From Streptomyces sp. CB03234 (GTDB taxonomy: Bacteria; Actinomycetota; Actinomycetes; Streptomycetales; Streptomycetaceae): a stretch of 64,000 nucleotides of DNA. Position 1 is the first letter of the stretch. Every line of letters begins with the position of its first letter. The notes below the pieces were generated by a model. The model saw only the letters and a program-made list of their open reading frames with translations. It ran no database searches and was not told the DNA's origin. The position numbers were made by a program, and so were the translations under genes. The DNA is taken from assembly GCF_001905885.1 (NCBI RefSeq), contig NZ_LIYH01000001.1:1411217-1475216 (forward strand), in the 5' to 3' direction. Below, piece by piece: positions 1 to 9,301 of this stretch.

Positions 1-840
<840 letters not shown>

Positions 841-876
841 TTACCCAGGCAATCGTTCGACGTCAGTGGCTCGGCG

Positions 877-931
877 AACGTAGGCAACCTGAGTGAACGG
901 AAGGTGAACTGGGTCGGGCTTCGTGGTGACC
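877..931 (-). promoter_or_regulatory. PHO box (PhoP-binding direct repeats) upstream of the phosphate transporter
   Basis: Read on the minus strand there are contiguous 11-nt units. GTTCACCTTCC (909-899) and GTTCACTCAGG (898-888) match the Streptomyces PhoP repeat, and a weaker unit follows at 887-877. A further GGTCACCACGA unit lies in register at 931-921, separated by one degenerate unit. The array ends about 37 nt before the transporter start codon. Activation by PhoP under low phosphate is inferred from the motif. Confidence 0.72.
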
Positions 932-1138
932 CCAACCGGGTTGCCGCCGTTCCGCTTACGCCCCGCGGCGCCGGTCCGGAGGGCCGTGGGCCCAGTGATT
1001 GGGGCGGTTTCGGGTCTCTTACCGCCCCTTCCTGTCCTTTCGTGAAGGTCCTCCAGTGGATCGGTCGGCCCGCAGAAGAGATTCTTGTCACCCCCCGCCC
1101 CGCCGCACTTTCCTCCAGCCCGCCACCGATAGGTCCCA

Positions 1139-1191
1139 CCGGGCCGGGGCTGCCGGGCCGGGGCTGCCGGGCCGGGACGGGGCCGGGGCTG
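1139..1191. repeat. GC-rich tandem repeat ahead of the aldolase gene
   Basis: Two perfect copies of the 14-nt unit CCGGGCCGGGGCTG (1139-1152, 1153-1166) are followed by degenerate copies up to the aldolase ribosome binding site. The rest of the 841-1205 intergenic stretch shows only the PHO box and no coding signal. Confidence 0.6.
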
Positions 1192-1205
1192 AAAGGATCG
1201 GGTGC

Positions 1206-1856
1206 ATGACACAGGACGCGATCGAGCGGGCATGGGATGCGCTGGTGGACACCGCCCGCAGGACAGTCACGGACGGGCTGGTCGTCGGCACCTCCGGAAA
1301 CGTTTCCGCGCGGGTGGGCGACCTCGTGCTCGTCACCCCCAGCGGCGTGCCCTACCACCGGCTCACCCCCGCCGACACCGTCGCCGTCGACCTGGACGGC
1401 ACCCAGGTGCGCGGCCGGCTCGCCCCCACCAGCGAACTGCCCATGCACCTGGAGATCTACCGCCACACCCCGGCCCGCGCCGTCGTGCACACCCACGCCG
1501 TGCACGCCACCGCCGTCTCGGCCCTCGTCACCGAGCTCCCGCCGATCCACTACATGGCCGCGGCCCTCGGCGGCCCCGTCCGGGTCGCCCCCTACGCCCT
1601 GTACGGGACGGAGGAACTGGCCGGAAACATGCTGCGCGCCCTGGACGACCGCACCGGCTGCCTGCTGCGCAACCACGGAACCGTCACCTACGGGGACTCC
1701 CTGGACCAGGCCTACGACCGCACGGCCCAGCTGGAGTGGATGTGCCGCGTCTGGCTCACCGCCGCCTCCGTACCCGGGCACGCGCCCAGCCTGCTGTCGG
1801 CCGCCGAACTGCACGAGGTGGCGGAGAAGTTCCGCGGGTACGGCCAGCCCCGCTGA
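1206..1856 (+). CDS. class II aldolase/adducin family protein (fuculose-phosphate-aldolase-like)
   Basis: A 216-aa zinc-dependent aldolase of the FucA/AraD fold, probably cleaving a phosphorylated sugar to DHAP and an aldehyde. The phosphate-binding GTSGNVS lies at 28-34 and the active-site acid is in PTSE (E77). Zinc ligands are His95 and His97 in HTHAVHA and His157 in LLRNHG. AAAGGA sits about 10 nt upstream of the ATG. It is divergent from the phosphate transporter and followed by an alpha/beta hydrolase on the same strand. The sugar substrate cannot be told from sequence. Confidence 0.88.
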   Translation: MTQDAIERAWDALVDTARRTVTDGLVVGTSGNVSARVGDLVLVTPSGVPYHRLTPADTVAVDLDGTQVRGRLAPTSELPMHLEIYRHTPARAVVHTHAVHATAVSALVTELPPIHYMAAALGGPVRVAPYALYGTEELAGNMLRALDDRTGCLLRNHGTVTYGDSLDQAYDRTAQLEWMCRVWLTAASVPGHAPSLLSAAELHEVAEKFRGYGQPR

Positions 1857-1911
1857 CCCCGCCGGGCGTCGCCCACTGGCAGGCGGCCACCGCCGCGCCG
1901 ACACTGGAACG

Positions 1912-3039
1912 GTGCGCCCGGCTACAGCGACGGCAGCGGCCGTCACCACCCTGATCGGTGTCGGCGCGGCCGCGGTCGCGGCCGGCCGGTACGCCAGCAG
2001 CGCCGCGCTCAAGGTGCCGCACGGCCGGCCCCTGCCCGGCGAACCCCGCCTCACCGTGCACGCCACGGCCGCCGGGCAGGTCACCCTGACCCGCTGCCTC
2101 GCCTCCCGGCGCCCCGGCACCTACGGTCTGTCCGGACCCGACGTCCACGCCGTCGTCGGCTCCGTCCTGGACGACGTACCGCACTCGCCCGACACCGTCG
2201 TACGCCGCCTGGAACGCGTTGTCAGCGGCCGGCTGGAGGTCGGCGGGCGCGTCAGGCTCACTCCCCAGCTCCACACCGGCACCCCGGCCACCGCGCTCGG
2301 CCTGGAGTACGAGGACGTCGAGGTACCCGGCGAACTCGGCGCCCTGCCCGCCTGGTTCGTCCCCGCCTCCCGCTCCACCTGGGTCATCGCCGTCCACGGC
2401 ATCGGCACCACCCGCGAACACCCCATGAACGTGATGGGCTTCCTGAACCGCATGCGCCTCCCGGTGCTCGACCTCGCCTACCGCGGCGACCCCGGAGCGC
2501 CCCGCCCCGCCGGCGGGCTCGGCCACCTCGGCGACTCCGAGTGGCGCGACCTGGACGCCGCGATCCGCCACGCCGTGCGCAACGGCGCCCAGCGCGTCAT
2601 CCTCCACGGCTGGTCCACCGGCGCCTCCATGGCCCTGCACGCCGCCGCCAACTGCGGCCTCCGCGACCGCATCGGCGGCCTCGTCCTCGACTCACCCGTC
2701 CTGGACTGGGAAGCCACCCTCCGCGCCCTCGCCACCGCCCGCCGCATCCCCGCCCCGCTGCTGCCGCTCGCCGTCCGCGCCGCCCAGGGCAGTACCGGCG
2801 TGCACGGCGACCGGCTCGCCGAAGCGGCCGACCCGCAAGGGCTGCGCGTCCCGGCCCTCGTCTTCCACGGCCCCGACGACCACCTCGCCCCCTGGCAGGC
2901 CTCCCGCGACCTCGCCTCCCGCCGCGCCGACCTGGTCACGCTCCACACCGTCCGCGACGCCCCCCACGCCGCCATGTGGAACGCCGACCCGAACCGCTAC
3001 GAAGAGGCCATGCGCCGCTTCCTCACCTCCCTCGTCTGA
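1912..3039 (+). CDS. alpha/beta hydrolase with N-terminal signal anchor
   Basis: A 375-aa serine hydrolase. The first 30 residues form an Ala-rich hydrophobic helix (signal anchor or uncleaved signal). A DUF-like region follows, then the alpha/beta fold from about residue 155. The nucleophile elbow is HGWSTGAS (Ser235). The acid is likely in FHGPDDHLAP (about 320) and the catalytic His in DAPHAAMWN (about 350). VHGIGTTRE near 161 supplies the oxyanion-hole HG motif. The GTG start was chosen because it opens the hydrophobic helix and lies after the aldolase stop; its ribosome binding site is weak. The acyl ester or peptide substrate is unknown. Confidence 0.82.
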   Translation: MRPATATAAAVTTLIGVGAAAVAAGRYASSAALKVPHGRPLPGEPRLTVHATAAGQVTLTRCLASRRPGTYGLSGPDVHAVVGSVLDDVPHSPDTVVRRLERVVSGRLEVGGRVRLTPQLHTGTPATALGLEYEDVEVPGELGALPAWFVPASRSTWVIAVHGIGTTREHPMNVMGFLNRMRLPVLDLAYRGDPGAPRPAGGLGHLGDSEWRDLDAAIRHAVRNGAQRVILHGWSTGASMALHAAANCGLRDRIGGLVLDSPVLDWEATLRALATARRIPAPLLPLAVRAAQGSTGVHGDRLAEAADPQGLRVPALVFHGPDDHLAPWQASRDLASRRADLVTLHTVRDAPHAAMWNADPNRYEEAMRRFLTSLV

Positions 3040-3152
3040 ACGGCCTCGGCAGACCTCCGCACACCACCCCCCAATGGCACCTCCCCGGGCCACGAACCCG
3101 GCGAATCGGATTCCGTTTGGGCTTTCGGGGCGTCAGCGGGAAGACTGCCCCC

Positions 3153-4595
3153 GTGACGTCTCGAAAGCCCGATGAGCAACTGGCGCGCAATTCCAGACTC
3201 CGACTCGTCCGTCCGCGGCCCCTGACGACGGCCCGACGGGCCGTGACGACCCGGCGTACCCGGCCGGTGCCACGGCCACCGGAGGGCACCCCGCCGCCCG
3301 CCGAGCTGGCCCGACAGGCGAGGGCGGTGCTCGCCGATGCCGTACGCATCGCCCGCTGGGCCGCCGTCGAGCGCGACCGCGACGACGACCGCGACGCCAC
3401 CCCCGCCACGGAACGGGCGGCCGCCGCCCTCGACCTGACTCCCGCTCAGGTACGCGCCGGCTGGGACCGCGCCCGGCTCGCCGGACTCGTCGAACTCCAC
3501 GGCGACACCGCCCGCCCCGGCTGGCGGCTGCGCGCCTGGGACCGTGACGACTCGGCCGTGCTGCGCGGCTGGGTCGCCCTCTTCGACGCCTGGTCGCTCG
3601 TCCACCCGGCGCCCGGCGACGTCGCGCCCGCCGCAGTCGCCGAGGTCGTGGAAGCCGTCCCCCAGGTGCTCTCCCTCCTCCAGCTCTCCGCCGGTCCGGT
3701 GCACGTCCCGGCCCTGTTCGACCTGCTCCAGCAGCGCGTCGCCGAACTCCGCGAGGAGCGCTGCGAAGTACCCGACGACCGCCAGGCCCAGAACCAGGCC
3801 CAGAACCAGGCCCAGGCGCCGTCGCAGCCCCCATCGCAGCCGCAGGCCCAGCCCCAGCCGTTCCCCGGGCCCGACTCCCTCTCCCGCCTGCTCGACTGGG
3901 CCCTGGAGGGCCTGGCCGCCGTGGGCGCCCTGACCCTGGGCGAGGGTCACGCCACCCTCACCCCCCTCGGGAACTGGGCGGTGTGGGTCAAGCTGGAGCA
4001 GATCTGCGTCGCCGCGCAGAGCCCCGCCGGCCACATCGAGCAGTCCGCCGAGGACATGCTGCGCGGCTGCGCCCGCCTCACTCCCGGCCCGGCCCGCGTC
4101 GAATACCGCGCCTGGCTCGCCGCCCGCCCCGTCCGCAGCGCCGTCACCGAGCTGCTCGCCGTCGCCCGCGGCGAGGACGCCCTGCTGCGCGGCCTCGCCT
4201 TCGAGGCCCTCCGGGTCGTCGGCGCCCCCGCGGAGGCCGAGGTCCGGGCCGCCGCCGAGGAGGTGTGCCTGCGCCCCTACGCCCTGCTCTGGCTCGCCGA
4301 GTACGAAGGAGCCGACCCCGACGACGCCCCCGACGTCCTGACCCGCGAGGAGGCCACCTGGCTCTGGGTGGACACCGCGGCGGCCGTCGCCGACCACGGC
4401 GAGAGCGCCCTCCTCGTCCGCCACCTGGAGTCCGCCGTCCAGGGCACGGTCCCCGCCCTGCTCGACGAGGTCCGGGCGGTCGGCCACCCCCGTACCGTCC
4501 AGGTCCTGGTCGCCCTGGCGGCGGCACACCCCGACCCCGCCCTCGCCAAGGCGGTGCGCCGCGCGGCCTTCCAGGTCCACACCGGCGGAGCGTGA
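3153..4595 (+). CDS. conserved hypothetical protein with Gln/Pro-rich linker
   Basis: I do not recognise a named family. The 480-aa protein has a basic N-terminal tail (about 1-50) and an Ala/Asp-rich region that could hold a winged-helix-like fold (TPAQVRAGWDRARLAGL near 95). A low-complexity QAQNQAQ/PSQP linker spans about 210-230, and a long alpha-helical C-terminal half ends near its stop. There is no signal peptide, membrane segment or catalytic motif. The helical repeats resemble HEAT-like architecture, which is inference only. The GTG at 3153 is the only plausible start before the conserved region. It converges on the VOC gene, 7 nt away. Confidence 0.72.
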   Translation: MTSRKPDEQLARNSRLRLVRPRPLTTARRAVTTRRTRPVPRPPEGTPPPAELARQARAVLADAVRIARWAAVERDRDDDRDATPATERAAAALDLTPAQVRAGWDRARLAGLVELHGDTARPGWRLRAWDRDDSAVLRGWVALFDAWSLVHPAPGDVAPAAVAEVVEAVPQVLSLLQLSAGPVHVPALFDLLQQRVAELREERCEVPDDRQAQNQAQNQAQAPSQPPSQPQAQPQPFPGPDSLSRLLDWALEGLAAVGALTLGEGHATLTPLGNWAVWVKLEQICVAAQSPAGHIEQSAEDMLRGCARLTPGPARVEYRAWLAARPVRSAVTELLAVARGEDALLRGLAFEALRVVGAPAEAEVRAAAEEVCLRPYALLWLAEYEGADPDDAPDVLTREEATWLWVDTAAAVADHGESALLVRHLESAVQGTVPALLDEVRAVGHPRTVQVLVALAAAHPDPALAKAVRRAAFQVHTGGA

Positions 4596-4602
4596 CCTGG
4601 CG

Positions 4603-5004
4603 CTACCCCGTGCCGCCGGGGGCGTACGTCCCGAAGCTCCAGACGTTGCCCTCGGCGTCCCGCGCCATGTAGTCCCGCGAGCCGTACTCCTGGTCCGTGG
4701 GCGGCATCAGGATCTCCACGCCGTGCTCCACCGCCCGCGCGTGGTGCGCGTCCACGTCCTCCACCACCACATACACCCCCACCGGGCCCCCGCCCGCCAT
4801 CGCCTTGGCGAACACCCCGTCACCGCCCTTGGTGCCCAGCATCACCATGCCGTTGCCATAGGACAGCTCGGAGTGGACGACGTAGCCGTCCTCGCCCTCG
4901 TACACACTCACCTCGGTGAAACCGAAGGCTTCCTTCAGCGTCCTGATGGCCGCCTTCGCGTCCTCGTACAGGATCGTCGGGTAGATGCTCGGTACGTTCG
5001 CCAT
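4603..5004 (-). CDS. VOC family (glyoxalase/bleomycin-resistance fold) protein
   Basis: A 133-aa single-domain vicinal-oxygen-chelate protein. It carries the PhnB/glyoxalase-like pattern: YPTILYEDAKAAI at the N-terminus, then LTE(F/V)SVYEGEDG, a DVDAHHARAVEHG segment and the final DPEG-like block RDAEGNVWSFGTY with its conserved Glu. The ATG at 5004 was chosen over one three codons upstream because GGAGAG lies 9 nt before it. Substrate unknown; a role in dimethylmenaquinone- or antibiotic-like chemistry cannot be inferred. Confidence 0.85.
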   Translation of the reverse strand: MANVPSIYPTILYEDAKAAIRTLKEAFGFTEVSVYEGEDGYVVHSELSYGNGMVMLGTKGGDGVFAKAMAGGGPVGVYVVVEDVDAHHARAVEHGVEILMPPTDQEYGSRDYMARDAEGNVWSFGTYAPGGTG

Positions 5005-5134
5005 GCTGATCACTCTCCGATTCGGCGCTCGGTTCGGCCTTCCCGGCCTTTCGGCCCCTCGACTGTGATCCGGATCTCAGCTGTTCCTCAGTCTGGCACC
5101 CGGCACTGACAACGCCGCCCCGAGCGGCCACGGC

Positions 5135-6025
5135 TCACCGGAAGGTGTCGCACCGGGCCATGTCGCCCGTCCGGTAGCCGGTGGCGAACCACGCCTGCCG
5201 CTGCTCCGCCGACCCGTGCGTCCAGCTTTCCGGCGTCACCCGCCCCTGCGACCGCCGCTGGATCCGGTCGTCCCCCACCGCCGCGGCCGCGTCCAGCCCG
5301 TCGCGGATGTCCGCATCCGTCAGCCGCGACAGCACCGGCCGGCCCGTCCGGTCGTCCGGCGTCGCCGCCGCGTGGCGCGCCCACACCCCCGCGTAGCAGT
5401 CCGCCTGCAGCTCCACCCGCACCGCGGCGCTGCCCGCCCCCTGCCGCCCGTCCTCCGCCCGGCGCAGCGTCCCCATCAGGCCCTGCACGTGGTGCCCGTA
5501 CTCGTGCGCCACCACATACGCCTGCGCGAACGGCCCGCCCGTCGCGCCGAACCGCGTCCGCAGCTCCCCGAAGAACCCCAGGTCCAGGTAGACCTGCCCG
5601 TCCCCCGGGCAGTAGAACGGCCCCACCGCCGACGTCGCCGCCCCGCACGCCGTCCCCACCCGGCCCGTGAACAGCACCGTCCGCGCGTCGGCGTACCGCC
5701 CGCCCCGCCGCGCGTACTCCCCGCGCCAGTAGTCCTGCACGCTGTTGACCACCCCGACGATCCGGCAGTCCTCCCGGGCGTTCGCGTCCGCGCCCTTGCG
5801 GCACGCCTGGGCCACCTGCCCCGCCGACGAGGCGCTCGCCGCCGGATCGGCGCCCTCCTCGCTGAGGCCCAGCTCCTCCGGCCCCACCCCGAAGAAGACG
5901 CCGAGGATCAGCGCGACGAGCCCCACGATCCCGCCGCCGACGGTGGCCCGGCCGCCGGGCACCCGGCTGCCGCGTGCGTCCCGGACCTCCGAGTTGTCCA
6001 GGTCGGCGTCGTCGTCGAACTGCAT
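5135..6025 (-). CDS. neutral zinc metallopeptidase, YpfJ family
   Basis: A 296-aa membrane-anchored peptidase. An acidic N-terminus precedes one transmembrane helix (about 30-47), and the catalytic domain is predicted outside. The zinc motif HEYGHH spans 174-179 (HExxH). The family blocks [12 protein letters not shown] and [12 protein letters not shown] surround it, and cysteine pairs are consistent with an exported fold. Length and layout match YpfJ/PF04228. The ATG at 6025 follows a GGTGGTGG-type ribosome site. It is divergent from the ABC-F gene. Confidence 0.9.
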   Translation of the reverse strand: MQFDDDADLDNSEVRDARGSRVPGGRATVGGGIVGLVALILGVFFGVGPEELGLSEEGADPAASASSAGQVAQACRKGADANAREDCRIVGVVNSVQDYWRGEYARRGGRYADARTVLFTGRVGTACGAATSAVGPFYCPGDGQVYLDLGFFGELRTRFGATGGPFAQAYVVAHEYGHHVQGLMGTLRRAEDGRQGAGSAAVRVELQADCYAGVWARHAAATPDDRTGRPVLSRLTDADIRDGLDAAAAVGDDRIQRRSQGRVTPESWTHGSAEQRQAWFATGYRTGDMARCDTFR

Positions 6026-6123
6026 GGGGCCACCACCCTGCGTGCCTGGCGGCCCCGTACCGTGGCCGCGAACACTCCAGCTTGGCCGAAAAGCAGTTGC
6101 ACACGCCCGTTAGACTGGCCCGT

Positions 6124-6147
6124 ATGGCCATTCTCCCCGTGCATTAG
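6124..6147 (+). CDS. possible 7-residue leader peptide ahead of the ABC-F gene
   Basis: The frame MAILPVH-stop begins 7 nt after a good Streptomyces -10 hexamer (TAGACT, 6111-6116), so a transcript from it would start at or next to this ATG (leaderless). No convincing -35 is present. It lies 66 nt before the ABC-F GTG. Short leader frames controlling ABC-F genes by translational attenuation are known in other bacteria; a role here is inference. Confidence 0.35.
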   Translation: MAILPVH

Positions 6148-6213
6148 ACCGGCGTCGAAGCCACCGCACCCGCCGTCCTTCCGCCGTCTTCCACCCCGCC
6201 CTGGAGTCTGTCC

Positions 6214-7812
6214 GTGATCACCGCTTCCGGCATCGAGCTGCGCGCCGGCGCCCGCGTCCTCATCGAATCCGCGTCCTTCCGCATCACCAAGGGCGACCGC
6301 ATCGGCCTGGTCGGCCGCAACGGCGCCGGCAAGACCACCCTCACCAAGTGCCTCGCCGGCGAGGGCGTCCCCGCGGGCGGCACGATCTCCCGCTCCGGCG
6401 AGGTCGGCTACCTCCCGCAGGACCCGCGCACCGGCGACCTCGACGTGCTGGCCCGCGACCGCATCCTCTCCGCCCGCGGCCTCGACGTCCTGCTCCGCAA
6501 GATGCGGCAGAACGAGGAGCGCATCGCGGGCGGCCAGGGCGCCACCCGCGAGAAGGCCATGCGGCAGTACGAGCGCCAGGAGACCGAGTTTCTGACCAAG
6601 GGCGGGTACGCCGCCGAGGCCGAGGCCGCCACCATCGCCGCCGCCCTCGGCCTGCCCGACCGGGTCCTCGGCCAGCCGCTGCACACGCTCTCCGGTGGTC
6701 AGCGCCGCCGCGTGGAGCTCGCCCGCATCCTGTTCTCGGACGCCGACGTCCTGCTCCTGGACGAGCCGACCAACCACCTCGACGCCGACTCGATCGTCTG
6801 GCTGCGTGACTACCTCAAGACGTACCGCGGCGGCTTCATCGTGATCTCCCACGACGTCGACCTCGTCGAGACCGTGGTCAACAAGGTGTTCTACCTGGAC
6901 GCCAACCGGTCGGTGATCGACGTCTACAACATGGGCTGGAAGCTCTACCAGCAGCAGCGCGAGGCCGACGAGAAGCGCCGCAAGCGCGAGCGCGCCAACG
7001 CCGAGAAGAAGGCCGCCGCCCTCAACTCACAGGCCGACAAGATGCGCGCCAAGGCCACCAAGACCGTCGCCGCGCAGAACATGGCCCGCCGCGCCGAGCG
7101 GCTGCTGTCGGGCCTCGAGGAGGTCCGCGCCTCCGACAAGGTCGCCAAGCTCCGCTTCCCCGAGCCCGCGCCCTGCGGCAAGACGCCGCTCACCGCGGAG
7201 GGGCTGTCCAAGTCGTACGGATCCCTGGAGATCTTCACCGACGTGGACCTCGCCATCGACAAGGGGTCGCGGGTCGTCATCCTCGGCCTCAACGGCGCCG
7301 GCAAGACGACGCTGCTGCGGCTGCTGGCCGGGGTCGAGAAGCCGGACACCGGCCAGGTCACGCCGGGCCACGGCCTCAAGCTGGGTTACTACGCCCAGGA
7401 GCACGAGACCCTCGACCCGGACCGCACCGTCCTGGAGAACATGCGCTCGGCCGCGCCCGACCTCGACCTCGTCGAGGTGCGCAAGACGCTCGGCTCGTTC
7501 CTCTTCTCCGGCGACGACGTCGACAAGCCGGCGGGTGTCCTCTCCGGTGGCGAGAAGACCCGGCTGGCGCTGGCCACCCTGGTCGTCTCCTCGGCCAACG
7601 TCCTGCTCCTCGACGAGCCGACGAACAACCTCGACCCGGCCAGCCGCGAGGAGATCCTCGGCGCCCTGCGCACCTACAAGGGCGCCGTCGTCCTCGTCAC
7701 GCACGACGAGGGCGCCGTCGACGCCCTCCAGCCGGAGCGGATCATCCTGCTGCCCGACGGGGTCGAGGACCTGTGGGGCGCGGACTACGCGGACCTCGTG
7801 GCACTGGCGTAA
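6214..7812 (+). CDS. ABC-F family ATP-binding protein (ribosome-associated)
   Basis: A 532-aa soluble twin-ATPase without membrane segments. Walker A motifs are GRNGAGKTT (about 35-43) and GLNGAGKTT (about 350). Signatures are LSGGQRRRV and LSGGEKTRL, and Walker B plus catalytic Glu occur as LLLDEPTNHLD and LLLDEPTNNLD. A charged Lys/Arg/Glu-rich linker (about 240-320) corresponds to the P-site tRNA interaction motif. Members act at the ribosomal E site as translation factors or as antibiotic ribosome-protection proteins; the length and linker do not settle which. The GTG start has GGAG 8 nt upstream. Confidence 0.92.
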   Translation: MITASGIELRAGARVLIESASFRITKGDRIGLVGRNGAGKTTLTKCLAGEGVPAGGTISRSGEVGYLPQDPRTGDLDVLARDRILSARGLDVLLRKMRQNEERIAGGQGATREKAMRQYERQETEFLTKGGYAAEAEAATIAAALGLPDRVLGQPLHTLSGGQRRRVELARILFSDADVLLLDEPTNHLDADSIVWLRDYLKTYRGGFIVISHDVDLVETVVNKVFYLDANRSVIDVYNMGWKLYQQQREADEKRRKRERANAEKKAAALNSQADKMRAKATKTVAAQNMARRAERLLSGLEEVRASDKVAKLRFPEPAPCGKTPLTAEGLSKSYGSLEIFTDVDLAIDKGSRVVILGLNGAGKTTLLRLLAGVEKPDTGQVTPGHGLKLGYYAQEHETLDPDRTVLENMRSAAPDLDLVEVRKTLGSFLFSGDDVDKPAGVLSGGEKTRLALATLVVSSANVLLLDEPTNNLDPASREEILGALRTYKGAVVLVTHDEGAVDALQPERIILLPDGVEDLWGADYADLVALA

Positions 7813-7833
7813 CCACGCCCTGATCGTCTCCGT

Positions 7834-7862
7834 ATGGATCATTCGGCTTACGCGTGATCCAT
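7834..7862. promoter_or_regulatory. GATC-containing inverted repeat upstream of gbn
   Basis: ATGGATCA (7834-7841) and TGATCCAT (7855-7862) form a perfect 8-bp inverted repeat with a 13-bp spacer. A further GATC lies at 7822 and a TGATCA at 8079-8084. Gbn is known to bind GATC-centred sites, so this may be an autoregulatory element. Otherwise the 310-nt region 7813-8122 has no gene. Confidence 0.5.
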
Positions 7863-8122
7863 CATCTGAGTGAGGACGTCTCGTACTGCGGCGTGGCGCC
7901 GGGCCAATTTCCCGTCCCGGCCACACGCCGCCCCTTCCCTCCTCCCACCTCCCTGACCTGGCCATTCACCCCCTGGGCCGGTCCCGGACCGGAATCGTGG
8001 GCCGGAATGAGGCCCCGGGGCGGCGAAACCTTGCGGCACAGACCTTGTCGAATGGCTGGCCAGGAAGCGCCCGAGGGGTGATCATGAGAAGACCAGAGCG
8101 CACTTCCCATGAGGAGGCACGG

Positions 8123-8344
8123 GTGGCCGAGACTCTGAAGAAGGGCAGCCGGGTGACCGGCGCCGCGCGCGACAAGCTCGCGGCAGACCTGAAGAAGAAG
8201 TACGACTCCGGTGCGAGCATCCGGGCATTGGCCGAGGAGACGGGCCGATCCTATGGATTCGTCCACCGGATGCTGAGCGAGTCCGGAGTCACGCTGCGTG
8301 GACGCGGCGGAGCGACGCGAGGCAAGAAGGCCGCTTCGGCCTGA
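8123..8344 (+). CDS. gbn: Gbn, GATC-binding nucleoid-associated protein
   Basis: A 73-aa basic DNA-binding protein matching my recollection of Gbn (SCO1839) of S. coelicolor. A Lys-rich N-terminal helix is followed by a compact helix-turn-helix (SIRALAEETGRSYGFVHRML, about 31-50) and a Gly/Arg/Lys-rich tail that would grip the minor groove. It is reported to bind GATC sites genome-wide and affect sporulation timing. The GTG is placed by a strong GAGGAG 6 nt upstream. Longer in-frame starts lack this spacing. Confidence 0.93.
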   Translation: MAETLKKGSRVTGAARDKLAADLKKKYDSGASIRALAEETGRSYGFVHRMLSESGVTLRGRGGATRGKKAASA

Positions 8345-8439
8345 CGGCCCCCGCGACCTGACGAACCCGAGCGCGGCTCGTCCGGCCCCACCGGTTACGG
8401 CAGGGCCACCCGGTCGATCGCAGTATCGGCCGGGTGGTT

Positions 8440-8468
8440 ACTGTGCAGTCACTTGATGGCTGCACTGT
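8440..8468. promoter_or_regulatory. imperfect inverted repeat in the enoyl-CoA hydratase promoter region
   Basis: ACTGTGCAG (8440-8448) and CTGCACTGT (8460-8468) are inverted copies with one mismatch and an 11-bp spacer. They end 29 nt before the start codon of the enoyl-CoA hydratase gene. This is a candidate operator; no cognate regulator is adjacent. Confidence 0.4.
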
Positions 8469-8497
8469 TGCCCCTGCACCGGACCCGGAGGCGCCCC

Positions 8498-9298
8498 ATG
8501 ACCTCGCTCGACCCAGTCCTCGAAGTGCTCGACAAGGACGGCGTACGGCTCACCGTCGAGGACGCCGTTGCCACGGTGACCCTGACCAATCCGGCCAAGC
8601 GCAACGCCCAGTCCCCCGCTCTGTGGCGGGCGTTGGCGGAAGCCGGCCGGTCGCTGCCGGGCAGCGTGCGGGTCGTGGTGCTGTGCGGCGAGGGCAAGTC
8701 CTTCTCCGCCGGGCTCGACCGGCAGGCGTTCACGCCGGAGGGCTTCGACGGCGAGCCGTCGTTCCTCGATCTGGCGCGCGGCTCCGACGCCGAGCTCGAC
8801 GCGGTCATCGCCGAGTACCAGGAGGCGTTCACCTGGTGGCGCCGTAACGACATCGTGTCGATCGCGGCCGTCCAGGGGCACGCGATCGGGGCGGGCTTCC
8901 AGCTCGCCCTGGCGTGCGACCTGCGGGTCGTGACGCAGGACGTCCAGTTCGCCATGCGCGAGACCAGCCTGGGCCTCGTCCCGGACCTGACGGGTACGCA
9001 CCCCCTCGTCGCGGCGGTCGGCTACGCCCGCGCGCTGGAGATCTGCGCCACGGGCCGGTTCGTCCACGCCGACGAGGCCGAGCGCATCGGGCTGGCCAAC
9101 CTCGTCGTGCCCGCCGACGACCTCGACGGTGCGGTACGGGACCTGGCGGCCGCGCTGCTGGCGGCGCCGCGTGACGCGGTCGTCGAGACCAAGGCGCTGT
9201 TGCGGGGCGCGGGGGAGCGTACGTACGAGGAGCAGCGCACGGCCGAGCGCGCGGCGCAGGCGCGCCGCCTGCGCGACCTGGCAGGCCTCGCCGACTGA
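8498..9298 (+). CDS. enoyl-CoA hydratase/isomerase family protein
   Basis: A 266-aa crotonase-fold enzyme acting on acyl-CoA. Oxyanion-hole elements are FSAGLD (about 68-73) and GHAIGAGF (about 128-135). The active-site loop RETSLGLVPDLTG keeps the first acid region but has Asp where hydratases carry the second Glu. This pattern is frequent in isomerases, so double-bond isomerisation is possible. GGAG lies 7 nt before the ATG; an upstream in-frame ATG lacks a ribosome site. Stands alone, converging on the Asp23-like gene. Confidence 0.88.
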   Translation: MTSLDPVLEVLDKDGVRLTVEDAVATVTLTNPAKRNAQSPALWRALAEAGRSLPGSVRVVVLCGEGKSFSAGLDRQAFTPEGFDGEPSFLDLARGSDAELDAVIAEYQEAFTWWRRNDIVSIAAVQGHAIGAGFQLALACDLRVVTQDVQFAMRETSLGLVPDLTGTHPLVAAVGYARALEICATGRFVHADEAERIGLANLVVPADDLDGAVRDLAAALLAAPRDAVVETKALLRGAGERTYEEQRTAERAAQARRLRDLAGLAD

Positions 9299-9301
9299 CT
9301 C

